Below, piece after piece: positions 26,190 to 34,634 of a stretch of DNA of 64,000 nucleotides. Source of the stretch: Paenibacillus agricola. Its GTDB lineage: Bacteria > Bacillota > Bacilli > Paenibacillales > NBRC-103111. The notes under the pieces were generated by a model. The model was given only the letters and a program-made list of their open reading frames with translations. It did not search any database and had not been told where the DNA came from. The stretch is taken from positions 186,001 to 250,000 of the forward strand of contig NZ_JAAOIW010000009.1 of the NCBI RefSeq assembly GCF_011440305.1, written 5' to 3'. A program made the translations under genes and the position numbers. The first letter of the stretch is position 1; the number at the start of each line of letters is the position of its first letter.

Positions 26190-27065
26190 ATGATCGTCGT
26201 CACCACTCCCACCGGCCAGATCGGCCAACAGATCCTCGACAACATCTTTGACAGCACAGAGGCAATCCGCGTGATCGTGCGCGATCCATCCCGTCTGTCC
26301 CCGCGCATGCGTGAGCGCGTCGAAGTCGTGCAAGGGTCGCACGACGACATCGATGTCGTCACCAAGGCGTTCGAAGGCGCTGACTGCGTGCTATGGCTGG
26401 TGCCCCCGAACCCCCGTGCCGAGAGCTCCAAGGGCTACTACCTGAATTTCACCCGGCCGGCGTGTGAGGCGATCAAGAGCCAGGGCGTCAAGCGCGTGAT
26501 CGGCGTCTCGAGCTTGGGTCGCGAGTTCGGCAAGAACGCCGGGCTGCTGTCGCCTGCGTTCGCGATGGACGATCTTATCGAAACCACGGGTGTGAGCTAC
26601 CGGGCACTGCGCATGCCGTTCTTCATGGAGAACTTGCTCAACCAGGTCAAGACGATCAAGAGCCAGGGCATGTTCTTTATGGCCAACTCCGGAGATCACA
26701 AGCTTGCGACCTGTGCCACCCGCGATATCGCCACGGTGGCTGCCAAACTGCTGCTCGATGACTCATGGACCGGTCAGGACAGCGTCCCGGTAGTCGGTCC
26801 CGACGATCTGACCCCCAAAGACATGGCTCAGATCATTTCCCAGGTGCTGGAGCGGCCGGTTCGCTTTCAGCAAATCACCAGCGCGGATTATAAGGCGACA
26901 ATGATGCAGTACGGGATGACCGAGGCATGGGCGCAGGGCCTGGTCGACATGGCTGCGGCCCAGGATCAGGGCATTTACAACAACGAGTCGCGTACCGCGC
27001 AGCCTACCCCCACCAGCTTTATCCAGTGGTGTGTGGAAGTGCTAAAGCCAGCCGTTCTAGCCTGA
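26190..27065 (+). CDS. NmrA-like NAD(P)H-binding reductase (quinone oxidoreductase 2-like), GC-rich
   Basis: A 291-residue atypical SDR of the NmrA/QorB type, likely a quinone or small-electrophile reductase. The N-terminus MIVVTTPTGQIGQQIL contains the dinucleotide loop, VIVRDPSRL follows, then GVKRVIGVSSLG and LRMPFFMENLL. The frame opens at 26115, but the ATG at 26190 after a GGAGGTGG box matches the family start. Codon use is strongly biased to C or G in the third position (ATC, GTC, ACC, GGC, CTG), unlike any other gene in the window. This points to recent acquisition from a GC-rich donor. The divergent TetR gene probably regulates it. Confidence 0.88.
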   Translation: MIVVTTPTGQIGQQILDNIFDSTEAIRVIVRDPSRLSPRMRERVEVVQGSHDDIDVVTKAFEGADCVLWLVPPNPRAESSKGYYLNFTRPACEAIKSQGVKRVIGVSSLGREFGKNAGLLSPAFAMDDLIETTGVSYRALRMPFFMENLLNQVKTIKSQGMFFMANSGDHKLATCATRDIATVAAKLLLDDSWTGQDSVPVVGPDDLTPKDMAQIISQVLERPVRFQQITSADYKATMMQYGMTEAWAQGLVDMAAAQDQGIYNNESRTAQPTPTSFIQWCVEVLKPAVLA

Positions 27066-27210
27066 GCACTACCGAGACGAAGCCAACATTCATTCGCAAT
27101 GGGTGCTGAACGACTCATTAGCAACGGGAACGTAACAATCCGATCGAAACCTCTCGCATCGGCATTGTAGCGCCGCGATTTCGTCGAGAAGGCTGGGAAA
27201 TCGCAAAGTT

Positions 27211-27249
27211 CAATGAGGCTGCCGTTTGTTTCCTACGGCAGCCTCATTG
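27211..27249 (+). terminator. strong hairpin after the NmrA-type gene
   Basis: A 15-bp perfect stem (27211-27225 with 27235-27249) with a 9-base loop, 146 bases after the stop. The following TGTGCGTTTTC is only weakly T-rich. The 27250-27621 stretch holds no gene, RNA or repeat that I can support. Confidence 0.6.
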
Positions 27250-27621
27250 TGTGCGTTTTCAAACTCTCCTCTTCCGTTAGTGAGACAAATTCACTCAACA
27301 TATTTTTCGAAAATGAAGATCACTTCTCTTATATTGTATCTACGTCGAAGCTCTTCTTTTCGTAAAATCTTAATTTTATAATCATCTATTCGGATTCTCT
27401 CTTTTCCCTCAAAACGTGAAAGCGAATTCATACAGAACCCTTCAGATAACGGTTATTGAGAAATCCTGTCCGTTTCTTAATGCCTAGCAGTGAGCAGTGC
27501 ATCTGTATAAAAACACTTAATTTTGTGAGCATATCTACAAGTTATCTTAATCCCTTATTCTCCATAATTATTTGGGCTTATTTGGGCTTCTCACTTTTTT
27601 CTTTTTTATAAATATCCATAT

Positions 27622-27798
27622 TCATATAATTAATAACACAGCAGCGATTATAGGTGCGAGTTCAGGCATTAGAATAACTGTATACACTAAATCAAAATAT
27701 ACCCCAGCTTCAATTAATCCAAAAACGAATACTGATAATATCAACATTTGAAATTTGGTATATAACATAAATATTTTTGTGGATAATGATTTGATCAT
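27622..27798 (-). CDS. small hydrophobic membrane protein
   Basis: A 58-residue protein that I do not recognise. It starts with MIKSLSTKIF and has two hydrophobic stretches, one around residues 15-35 and one from about 40 to the end, so it is probably a two-helix membrane peptide. The ATG at 27798 has a GGAGG box nine bases upstream. An in-frame GTG two codons earlier is closer to the box. The good ribosome binding site is the main support. It has no functional neighbour. Confidence 0.5.
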   Translation of the reverse strand: MIKSLSTKIFMLYTKFQMLILSVFVFGLIEAGVYFDLVYTVILMPELAPIIAAVLLII

Positions 27799-27922
27799 GT
27801 TCACCTACCTCCGTTAATATATATTACCACATGTCGCTTTCTCTCCGCTAAAGCCACATAACTCCAATTTCTTGGCATGAAATCAAGACAACTGTATAAT
27901 ATCTCTTAATTTGTGCAGATGT

Positions 27923-27948
27923 AAAAGGAGCTGCCACGGCAGCTCCTT
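27923..27948 (-). terminator. intrinsic terminator of the NUDIX gene
   Basis: AAGGAGCTGCC and GGCAGCTCCTT form an 11-bp stem (27925-27935 with 27938-27948) 80 bases after the NUDIX stop. On the minus strand TTTT follows. Confidence 0.65.
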
Positions 27949-28027
27949 CATCGTTTGTATAGAGTCCTTTATTGAACTATCATATCCATCAGGTTGACGC
28001 TGTCCGACGAAAAAAACTTATGGAGCA

Positions 28028-28453
28028 CTAGCAATCCTTAAGCGGAATGGAAAATTCAACATAAAAAGGATGACGTTCTTCATTCAAACAAAGCTCAATT
28101 CTTTGCTTAAAATTTCCCCAATTTACCATTTCTAATGCTGTTTCTATTGGAAAAAATCCTACTTCTAAAGACTCAGGGGTAGTTGTTAATTCTCCTCCGA
28201 CTGGTCTGCCTAAAAATAAAGTGTTACAAATACTGCTACTTACATTTTGAAAAACACCACAAAACTTTGTCACTTCTATATCTATACCGCTCTCTTCCTT
28301 TGTTTCCCTTATCGCTGCATCTTTCAATGATTCCCCTTCTTCAACCTGCCCTCCTGGCATTTCCCATCCTCGTCTAGGTCCTTTTATCAATAATATTTCG
28401 TTACGCTCATTAACTACAATTGTTGCCGCAGAAACTATATGTTTTGGAGCCAC
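28028..28453 (-). CDS. NUDIX hydrolase
   Basis: A 141-residue hydrolase of nucleoside diphosphates linked to another moiety. The Nudix box at residues 35-57 is complete (G-x5-E-x7-RE-x2-EE-x-G form: GQVEEGESL then REtkEESGID), giving the magnesium site. The N-terminal strand TIVVNERNEILLIKG is typical. The start is GTG at 28453, with a GGGGAGG box eight bases upstream and no better ATG. It resembles MutT/ADP-ribose pyrophosphatase-like housekeeping members. The substrate is not predictable. It is monocistronic. Confidence 0.88.
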   Translation of the reverse strand: MAPKHIVSAATIVVNERNEILLIKGPRRGWEMPGGQVEEGESLKDAAIRETKEESGIDIEVTKFCGVFQNVSSSICNTLFLGRPVGGELTTTPESLEVGFFPIETALEMVNWGNFKQRIELCLNEERHPFYVEFSIPLKDC

Positions 28454-28668
28454 TTCATCGTCCTCCCCTTTTAAATTAACAAAACTAGATTACCACTAAT
28501 TTCCTATTGCTGTATACTGCGCGTTAGTTTAATGATAGTCTATGGAAATTTATCCCACGTAATGCGCAGTAAATGCTTATACTGTACGCTTTATATAATC
28601 TACAAAAGCTTGCATGGGTACTACGTTGGGTGGGCTTATTTCTTTTGTAAAGATCATAGGTCAAAAAG

Positions 28669-28695
28669 AGACCCACATCAACGGGATGCGGGTCT
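28669..28695. terminator. bidirectional terminator-like hairpin
   Basis: AGACCCACAT pairs with ATGCGGGTCT at all but one position (28669-28678 with 28686-28695, loop of 7). T-rich tracts follow on both strands (TAATTTTTA on plus, TTTTT on minus). It could end the VOC remnant on the minus strand. The rest of 28454-28763 shows no gene. Confidence 0.55.
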
Positions 28696-28763
28696 TAATT
28701 TTTATATGTTAAAAGGGGGGTCGAGTTCTATTATAGGCTTGATTTATTAACGCCAGATGAAAA

Positions 28764-29132
28764 CTAGATTGCAATCTGATTACAAATACCTTCGCAGTTG
28801 CTCGATTGCGACATTAGCGCCTTTCCCACGTACTTCTTCGACGTAGATATCGAGGCCTCCCATCCTATATGTACAAACGTGTCCCATCCGTACTCCGGTC
28901 CTTCCCAGTCGGTTGGGTAATTCGTACGTTTTGCGGTGGCTGCATTCGGATTAATATCCTCGACCGATGCTGCCAGCTGTAGAATGAAGATCATATCGTC
29001 CCGTTCCGCGTGACCCCAATCATCCACTCGGCATCCAAGCACATCTCGGTAACATAATTGCGCTTTGTTTAGGTCCGAAACGAGCCTAACCTGGATGTTT
29101 TTCCCAGCAATCTCTTCCGTTCTACAAGCCAC
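28764..29132 (-). pseudogene. VOC/glyoxalase-bleomycin resistance family protein, frameshifted
   Basis: The first 90 residues read as a vicinal-oxygen-chelate domain, with QVRLVSDLNKAQLCYRDVLG, then VDDWGHAERDDMIFILQ and YGWDTFVHIGW. After GW the frame is lost and the remaining residues have no family character. The expected continuation (GLDIYVEEVRGKGANVAIEQ) is present in another frame and then stops at 28780, well short of a full domain. So a one-base deletion and a 3' truncation have occurred. The start (GTG at 29132) also lacks a good ribosome binding site. It is probably inactive. Confidence 0.7.
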
Positions 29133-29292
29133 GGAATTCCTGCTTTACGGAGTAATGCTTCCGCCTCCTGATGAACGGAAATGCATCGTGCAGCACCAAG
29201 ACAGATGCAGTAGGAGCGGGTACCCCGGTAATATTAAACAGTTCTAATCATATTCTTATATAAGAAAAAAATATAAAGGAGGGTAAAGTTAA

Positions 29293-30702
29293 ATGGTAAA
29301 AGTTAAAGTTAGTTTGCGGCCCATTGTTAGTAAGCTAAATTTACCCACTGTGTTGAAAACTACTATACTTCCAGGTGACTCCATCGAAAGATTATTTATT
29401 GCAACCCAGGTAGGAGAGATCTTTTACATAAGAAACGGAGTTGTAGGGACTTTTTTAGATATTCGCTCACGAATCATACAACTAGGTGCTTCTAGCGGTG
29501 GTTATGATGAACGGGGATTGCTAGGGCTAGCATTTCATCCCGAATTTTATTATAATCGCCTGTTTTATCTCCATTATTCAGTTGCTGGAACCCAAGGTCC
29601 AGGTGCTCTTCATGATTCTTTTAAGCCTAACCCGTGTGATTCTAGCACCTTAAACCTAAAGTGGATAAATAGAGAAATTCAATATGATCATATTGATACA
29701 GTTGAAGAATGGATTCTACATTCGAATGGCCAACCTCAAAAACGGCGGACATTACTTAATATAAGAAGGCCATTTTCAAACCATAACGGTGTCAACAGCT
29801 TAAATTTTTCACCTGAAACCGGAAAACTTGTTTTGACAACCGGTGATGGCGGATCAGGCTATGATCCATTTAATTTAAGCCAAGATGACATGGAAATAGC
29901 AGGTAAAATAATCGAAATTGATAACAGTATATTTACCGATAATCCACCCGTAGTTACACGTTTTAATGAGCTACCCGTGCCTATTCAGGAAACGCTTACG
30001 GTAATTGCCAAAGGAGTTCGCAATATACCAGGCATTTCATTTCAAAGGTTTTATAATCAGTATATCAAATACGTTGGAAATGTTGGACAAGATCTCGCAG
30101 AGTCGATTTATTCATTCACTCATTATAAACCAATACCGGTTACTCAGCTTGTTCAAGCTTCTTTAATGAAATCTGAACCTGACCAAGAAGGATTTATTAA
30201 CTTTGGCTGGCGAGGGTGGGAAGGGGCTTTTCCTACTTCGATAATAACAGGATGCTCTGCAAATCCGGCTTTGAATGAGAACACAATTGCTTATTACGAT
30301 GAAGCTGTAAAAACTTCAGTGCGGCGTCTTCCGCCTCTAACGAGTTATTTTCATGAAGATCCCCGAACCGATAAGTTTAGAGCAACTGCACTTACAGGAG
30401 TCCAGCCATATTTGGGAAATGAAATCCCCGATTTATCGGGAAACATTGTGTTTACCGATCTAGCGCGGGATAAAGAATCTCAACTTCCGGTTAGAGGGGC
30501 TTTAGCTTATACCAGGGTAAGGACAGATGGTAAACTAAATGATTTTAATGTTATTGAAATCGATTATAATTTTGGGTCTCAATCAGCTTATTATGTTAGT
30601 TTGGGTTCGAATCTAAATCAAACCAGACTATATTTAGGGGTTTATAGCTCTATGAAAGTAGCTGATTCTAATCAAGGTACTGTTTTTGAAATTGTTCCAT
30701 GA
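29293..30702 (+). CDS. PQQ-dependent sugar dehydrogenase-like beta-propeller protein
   Basis: A 469-residue protein of the glucose/sorbosone dehydrogenase (GSDH) family. Family marks are GLLGLAFHPEF near residue 75, SNHNGVNSLNFSPETGKL around 160, a LTTGDGGSGYDPF strand, and INFGWRGWEGAFP around 300. In the enzymes a His and an Arg near these positions bind PQQ and substrate. Secreted members carry a signal peptide. This one does not (MVKVKVSLRPIV), so it is probably cytoplasmic, or its function differs. The ATG has an AAAGGAGGG box. No PQQ synthesis genes are nearby. The gene is on its own. Confidence 0.75.
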   Translation: MVKVKVSLRPIVSKLNLPTVLKTTILPGDSIERLFIATQVGEIFYIRNGVVGTFLDIRSRIIQLGASSGGYDERGLLGLAFHPEFYYNRLFYLHYSVAGTQGPGALHDSFKPNPCDSSTLNLKWINREIQYDHIDTVEEWILHSNGQPQKRRTLLNIRRPFSNHNGVNSLNFSPETGKLVLTTGDGGSGYDPFNLSQDDMEIAGKIIEIDNSIFTDNPPVVTRFNELPVPIQETLTVIAKGVRNIPGISFQRFYNQYIKYVGNVGQDLAESIYSFTHYKPIPVTQLVQASLMKSEPDQEGFINFGWRGWEGAFPTSIITGCSANPALNENTIAYYDEAVKTSVRRLPPLTSYFHEDPRTDKFRATALTGVQPYLGNEIPDLSGNIVFTDLARDKESQLPVRGALAYTRVRTDGKLNDFNVIEIDYNFGSQSAYYVSLGSNLNQTRLYLGVYSSMKVADSNQGTVFEIVP

Positions 30703-30793
30703 TTCCTCTGAAACCCGAAACCCCCGAGCTTCTTTGATCCAGATAGAGTTCAAGCTTTATCCAACTCTAGCGTTCTAATATTCCTCAGATTCA

Positions 30794-30813
30794 CATATAG
30801 AATCATATAGAAT
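30794..30813 (+). repeat. tandem 10-base repeat upstream of the ECF operon
   Basis: CATATAGAAT occurs twice in direct succession, 32 bases before the ecfA start. It is within the 142-base leader. It might be a regulator site or part of an AT-rich promoter. No riboswitch motif could be recognised in this leader. Confidence 0.4.
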
Positions 30814-30844
30814 TATGAATATCGTATAAAAGCCGGAGGGAACA

Positions 30845-31651
30845 ATGGAAAACGTTATTACGTTAAAAAACGTATGGTTGCGGTACGATTCGCGCCAGGA
30901 TTGGACGCTTCGGGAAATCAGTTTAACCATTTATGAAGGAGAATGGCTTACGCTCGTAGGTGGAAACGGTTCCGGAAAATCAACGTTAGTTCGATTGATT
31001 AACGGCCTTATCCAACCTACATTGGGAGAAGTCGCCGTTTACGGAAAGATGACATGCGACCCTCAGCACTTGAGGAATATTCGCCAAAATGTTGGTATGG
31101 TGTTCCAAAACGCGGAGAATCAAATTGTTGGTATGACCGTTCGAGAGGATACAGCTTTTGGCATGTATAATATCGGCGTTTCCCCGGAACAAGCAGAAGC
31201 CCGGTGCCGGAACGTCTTGCAAATGCTTGGGCTCTATGGACTGAAGGATCATCCTCCGTATTTTCTATCCGGCGGGGAAAAACAAAAGTTGGCGATTGCC
31301 GGAGTTCTGGCAATGGAGCCCAAAGTGATCATTTTTGACGAGTCTACTTCCATGCTCGATACCAAAAGCGTCCAACAAATTCATCAGATCATGTCCGAAT
31401 TACATCGTAACCGAATCACAATTGTCCATGTGACCAATGAGATCGAGGAGATTTTCACTGCTGATCGTCTTGTAGTGATGCAGAAAGGCATGATCCGGTT
31501 TGATGGAACACCCCAAGAGGCGGCAGGCAATTCGGGCGTTTTTACAGACTCCGGACTTCTCCCACCGTTTTCTGTTCGAATGCGTGACATTGCCACGCAA
31601 AAAGGGCTGAAATTACCTGCTATGAGTGAACTTGAATTAGCGGATCAGTGA
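30845..31651 (+). CDS. ECF transporter ATPase (EcfA1-like)
   Basis: A 268-residue ATPase of an energy-coupling factor transporter, which imports vitamins or metal ions with a separate binding S component. Visible are Walker A GGNGSGKST, Q-loop VFQNAENQIVGMTV (the N-x-x-Q-I-V form typical of EcfA), signature LSGGEKQK, and Walker B FDESTSMLD. The ATG has a GGAGGG box. The stop overlaps the start of the second ATPase by one base (TGATG). The four genes to 33849 are tightly overlapped, which supports a dedicated transporter. Confidence 0.92.
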   Translation: MENVITLKNVWLRYDSRQDWTLREISLTIYEGEWLTLVGGNGSGKSTLVRLINGLIQPTLGEVAVYGKMTCDPQHLRNIRQNVGMVFQNAENQIVGMTVREDTAFGMYNIGVSPEQAEARCRNVLQMLGLYGLKDHPPYFLSGGEKQKLAIAGVLAMEPKVIIFDESTSMLDTKSVQQIHQIMSELHRNRITIVHVTNEIEEIFTADRLVVMQKGMIRFDGTPQEAAGNSGVFTDSGLLPPFSVRMRDIATQKGLKLPAMSELELADQ

Positions 31652-32508
31652 TGGATATTGTTGTAGAGAACGTAAATTGCATGCTTGCCGCTAGAACCCC
31701 TTATTATAAAAAAGTCATTGATCGAATCTCATTACACGTTCCTGCAGGTCAGTTCGTGGCGATTATGGGACCGACCGGGAGCGGAAAAACCACATTAGGA
31801 CAGATGATTGGAGGCCTGATCCTCCCTCATTCAGGGGTAATACGGGTCGGACCTTACCAAGTGAATAATAAAGCCGACCGACACCTCCTTTGGAAAACAA
31901 TCGGGTTTTTGTTCCAATTTCCCGAGCACCAAGTATTTGAGGACACGGTTTTCGATCATATCGGTGCAGGACTAAATCGTTTGGGCATGAGTCGAGAATG
32001 GGTTTCTGAGCAGGTGAAACAAGCCATGGAAGCCGTAGGGGTATGCTATTCGCAATTCAAAGACCTATCACCGTTTCAAATCAGCGGCGGTGAATTGCGG
32101 CGGATTGCACTGGCAGGAGTTTTGGTTACGGAACCAGAAATTCTCATTCTGGATGAACCGACAGCGGGTCTAGATAGCTGGGAACGAAGCAGAATGTTAT
32201 CGTACATAAAGCAAATTCAAGATGAGAAAAAAATGACTGTTCTCTACATTACTCATCGTCTTGAAGAAGCCCTAGAGTACTCTGATCGTATTCTCGTGTT
32301 AGACCATGGTCAATTGTATGCGGATTTCCACCCTTGTAAAATTCAAGATCACTGGTGTCGGCTGGAACGAATCGGTTTTGTTAAAACGCCCCTGCTCCGT
32401 TTTATAGATTCACTCGAAAAGCGGTTCGCCGAAAAATTACCCGAAAGTTTATATAAAGAAGAGCAACTGATGTCATTCATCACTAATCTCTCTAGGGAGG
32501 ACCTGTGA
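31651..32508 (+). CDS. ECF transporter ATPase (EcfA2-like)
   Basis: The second ATPase, 285 residues. It has Walker A GPTGSGKTT, Q-loop FQFPEHQVFEDTV (the diagnostic F-P-E-x-Q form of EcfA'), signature ISGGELRR and Walker B LDEPTAGLD. The ATG at 31651 overlaps the previous stop in TGATG. A GTG three bases earlier is also in frame. There is no strong ribosome site, so translational coupling is likely. It forms a heterodimer with EcfA1 by family precedent. Confidence 0.92.
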   Translation: MDIVVENVNCMLAARTPYYKKVIDRISLHVPAGQFVAIMGPTGSGKTTLGQMIGGLILPHSGVIRVGPYQVNNKADRHLLWKTIGFLFQFPEHQVFEDTVFDHIGAGLNRLGMSREWVSEQVKQAMEAVGVCYSQFKDLSPFQISGGELRRIALAGVLVTEPEILILDEPTAGLDSWERSRMLSYIKQIQDEKKMTVLYITHRLEEALEYSDRILVLDHGQLYADFHPCKIQDHWCRLERIGFVKTPLLRFIDSLEKRFAEKLPESLYKEEQLMSFITNLSREDL

Positions 32509-32509
32509 C

Positions 32510-33274
32510 GTGCACTGGTTTAAGTTGCTGTCTTTCGGGCCGTCTATGAACACAGGCTCTTTTTTACAGGACTTGGATCCTCGTTCAAAACTTATTTTTG
32601 CAGCGACATATTTATCTTTGGTTACCTGTTCGAATGATCTAGTCAGCATGGTTTTCTACGCAATCGCTGGATTTATACTGGTTTTCACCGCCCGGTTGCC
32701 GCTAGCTTATTTATGGAATGGTCTGAAGGGCTTGCTCCCCCTTCTGCTCTCACTGTTTTTTTACCACATGCTGTTAGGTGATATTAAAAATGCAGTAATT
32801 CTACCTTGCAAGCTAATTTTTTTTATCATAACGGCTATAGTGCTCAGTGTAACGACCACCCCGACAAAGCTGGCAGACGGTCTGGAGGCTATCATGCGCC
32901 CGCTCATTCTCATTCGATTTCCGGTTCAAAATTTCGTATTTATGATCTCGGTGGCCTTTCGATTTATGCCTCTCTTTATCGATGAAGCGGACTCAATGTT
33001 GAAATCGCAAAAAGTGAAACACGCACGATATAAAAGCGCAAGCTTTCAAACAAAAATACAATCTCTTCTTCAGTTTCTCGTTGCTCTGTTCATTGCCGTG
33101 CTTCGCCGGGCGGACCAATTGGCTCTTGCTATGGATGCTCGTTGTTACTTACCGGGAAATAAAATCCGGGCAAGCCGTTTGCAGTTTAGTTGGCGGGATT
33201 GGATGATTATCGTTTCTGCGATGATCCTGCTTCTGATCCATATCTTGTTGAAAGGAGCAGTTTTTGAACGATGA
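32510..33274 (+). CDS. ECF transporter transmembrane protein (EcfT/CbiQ-like)
   Basis: A 254-residue membrane protein with about five helices. The family start DPRSKLIFA is at residue 24. The coupling region has MLKSQKVKHARYKS and RADQLALAMDARCY, matching the two Ala-Arg motifs that bind the ATPases, although Gly is replaced by Tyr or Cys after the Arg. The start is GTG at 32510, nine bases after a GGAGG box and immediately after the stop of the upstream gene. It links the ATPases to the S component. Confidence 0.9.
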   Translation: MHWFKLLSFGPSMNTGSFLQDLDPRSKLIFAATYLSLVTCSNDLVSMVFYAIAGFILVFTARLPLAYLWNGLKGLLPLLLSLFFYHMLLGDIKNAVILPCKLIFFIITAIVLSVTTTPTKLADGLEAIMRPLILIRFPVQNFVFMISVAFRFMPLFIDEADSMLKSQKVKHARYKSASFQTKIQSLLQFLVALFIAVLRRADQLALAMDARCYLPGNKIRASRLQFSWRDWMIIVSAMILLLIHILLKGAVFER

Positions 33275-33849
33275 ACCCTATGAAAAATTACTGGCTAAAA
33301 CCTGTATGTGTAGAAGTTTCAGAGATTCACACCCGTTTTGGAACAGCCGAAGCTGCCACAAGAAAAATGATTACTATCGCTTTTCTTTCCACGCTATCCG
33401 CCATTTTTCAATCCATTGGAGGGCTTCTGCCAGTGATCGGCTACTTGATTAGTCCCCTTGCCACAGCCCCCATTGTGTTATGTACTATCCTTTCTATCCG
33501 TTCGGGTCTGACCGCCTATTTGCTCACTATTGTGCTTCTCTTTTTTATCCAACCAAGCGAACTGATCGTTTTTCCTTTATCGACAGGTCTATTGGGGCTT
33601 GGGATTGGCGGTTCGCTGTTATATTTAAAAACACGGTTATCAGCTGTGTTGGTCGGGTCGTTTTGTTTATGGTCGGGAATCCTTTTGTTGCTTTACGTTT
33701 TTCGATTTCCGGTTCTGGGTCCAACAATTTCATCTACGTTTAACCTAAGTACAATCGCAATTGTTTATGTGTTCTCATTTTTCTACAGCTGGCTATGGGT
33801 AGAAATAAGCAGGTATTTCATTAAAAAAATAAGTAAAGTGATTACCTGA
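33271..33849 (+). CDS. probable ECF transporter S component (substrate-binding membrane protein)
   Basis: A 192-residue protein with a soluble N-terminus of about 35 residues and five or six hydrophobic helices, the general design of ECF substrate-binding proteins. I do not recognise a vitamin-specific signature (no ThiT, BioY, RibU or CbiM motif). It begins in an ATGA overlap with the EcfT stop. Position as the last gene of a complete A-A'-T operon is the strongest argument. The substrate is unknown. Being encoded with its own module, it is a group I (dedicated) system. Confidence 0.7.
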   Translation: MNPMKNYWLKPVCVEVSEIHTRFGTAEAATRKMITIAFLSTLSAIFQSIGGLLPVIGYLISPLATAPIVLCTILSIRSGLTAYLLTIVLLFFIQPSELIVFPLSTGLLGLGIGGSLLYLKTRLSAVLVGSFCLWSGILLLLYVFRFPVLGPTISSTFNLSTIAIVYVFSFFYSWLWVEISRYFIKKISKVIT

Positions 33850-34003
33850 ATAAGACAGAAAGATAAAGGCGGTTCACCTTATGATGGACACTGCACCTCT
33901 TATTCAATGAGCATTCTCATTTGACGACCTGGGTGGGATTCGTTCATGAATCATTCCAAGTTCAAGTCTTATAGGGGGGCTAAAAAGACTCCGTTGGGAA
34001 TGT

Positions 34004-34043
34004 AATAAGGTTCTTGTCATCGATCGATGACAAGAACCTTATT
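34004..34043. terminator. 40-base perfect palindrome after the ECF operon
   Basis: Bases 34004-34023 and 34024-34043 are exact reverse complements without a loop, centred on ATCGAT. It is 155 bases downstream of the S-component gene. It would fold as a 17-18-bp hairpin in RNA and may terminate transcription, though no clean T-run follows on either strand. A second perfect palindrome (TCCGACAATTGTCGGA) is at 34101-34116. Between 33850 and 34337 there is otherwise no supported gene. Confidence 0.55.
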
Positions 34044-34337
34044 GCATAACTAAAATAAGTCGTAATTTAAGCGACTTTTAATGTAACATTAATGTTGACT
34101 TCCGACAATTGTCGGAGGACAAGAACATATACCCTTGTTGGTTCCCTGCCCTGTCTTCAAGAAAAAATTAACCACCAAGAGGGGGTTAAATCTTTTCGGT
34201 ATCCCATAATATTTCCGAAACGAAGTCGGTATCCAAAGGCCATCTGAACTTGATAAGCAGTTTGGACATAACTTCTTGTTTCCGAGATAATTTGCCAACT
34301 GAGTCAGGGATGGAAATCGTCTGACTTCCCGTTTCCC

Positions 34338-34634
34338 CTAATATTCCTTCATCTCCAGGATCCTGTGAATGTCACCTGTACGTTCATTCAACAATTCATC
34401 CATTGTCTTATAAAGTGTCTGTAAGCTTTCTGAAGAACCAAGTTTCGTACCAATCGTGAATGCAGTCCCCCCATTCTGCTCAATATCATGTACTACTTCT
34501 TCTGCAGCTTCTCGGTTCGTGCCATAATGAACAGCTACTAATGCACCTTCTTGCGCTAAACGTGTCGCAATGGCACGTCCAATCCCCCGGCTTGCGCCCG
34601 TAACCAAAGCAACTTTACCCTTCAATCTAGTCAT
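34338..34634 (-). pseudogene. truncated SDR, N-terminal remnant
   Basis: The frame begins like a normal short-chain dehydrogenase (MTRLKGKVALVTGASRGIG, then AVHYGTNREAAEEVV and GGTAFTIGTKLG) and has a fine ribosome binding site (AGAGGAG). At residue 83 or so, where the family continues with FDILVNNAG, the sequence departs (GDIHRILEMKEY) and stops. The catalytic Ser, Tyr and Lys are missing. It is a deletion remnant and cannot be an active SDR. Confidence 0.75.

Noticed and set aside
28532-28750. 72-residue plus-strand reading frame
   Set aside because: It runs through a terminator-like hairpin and has no ribosome site or family.
30703-30844. Vitamin riboswitch in front of the ECF operon
   Set aside because: No TPP, FMN, cobalamin or preQ1 core motif could be recognised in the 142-base leader.
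34089-34298. 69-residue minus-strand reading frame after the truncated SDR
   Set aside because: No ribosome site or recognised family. It includes the palindrome at 34101.
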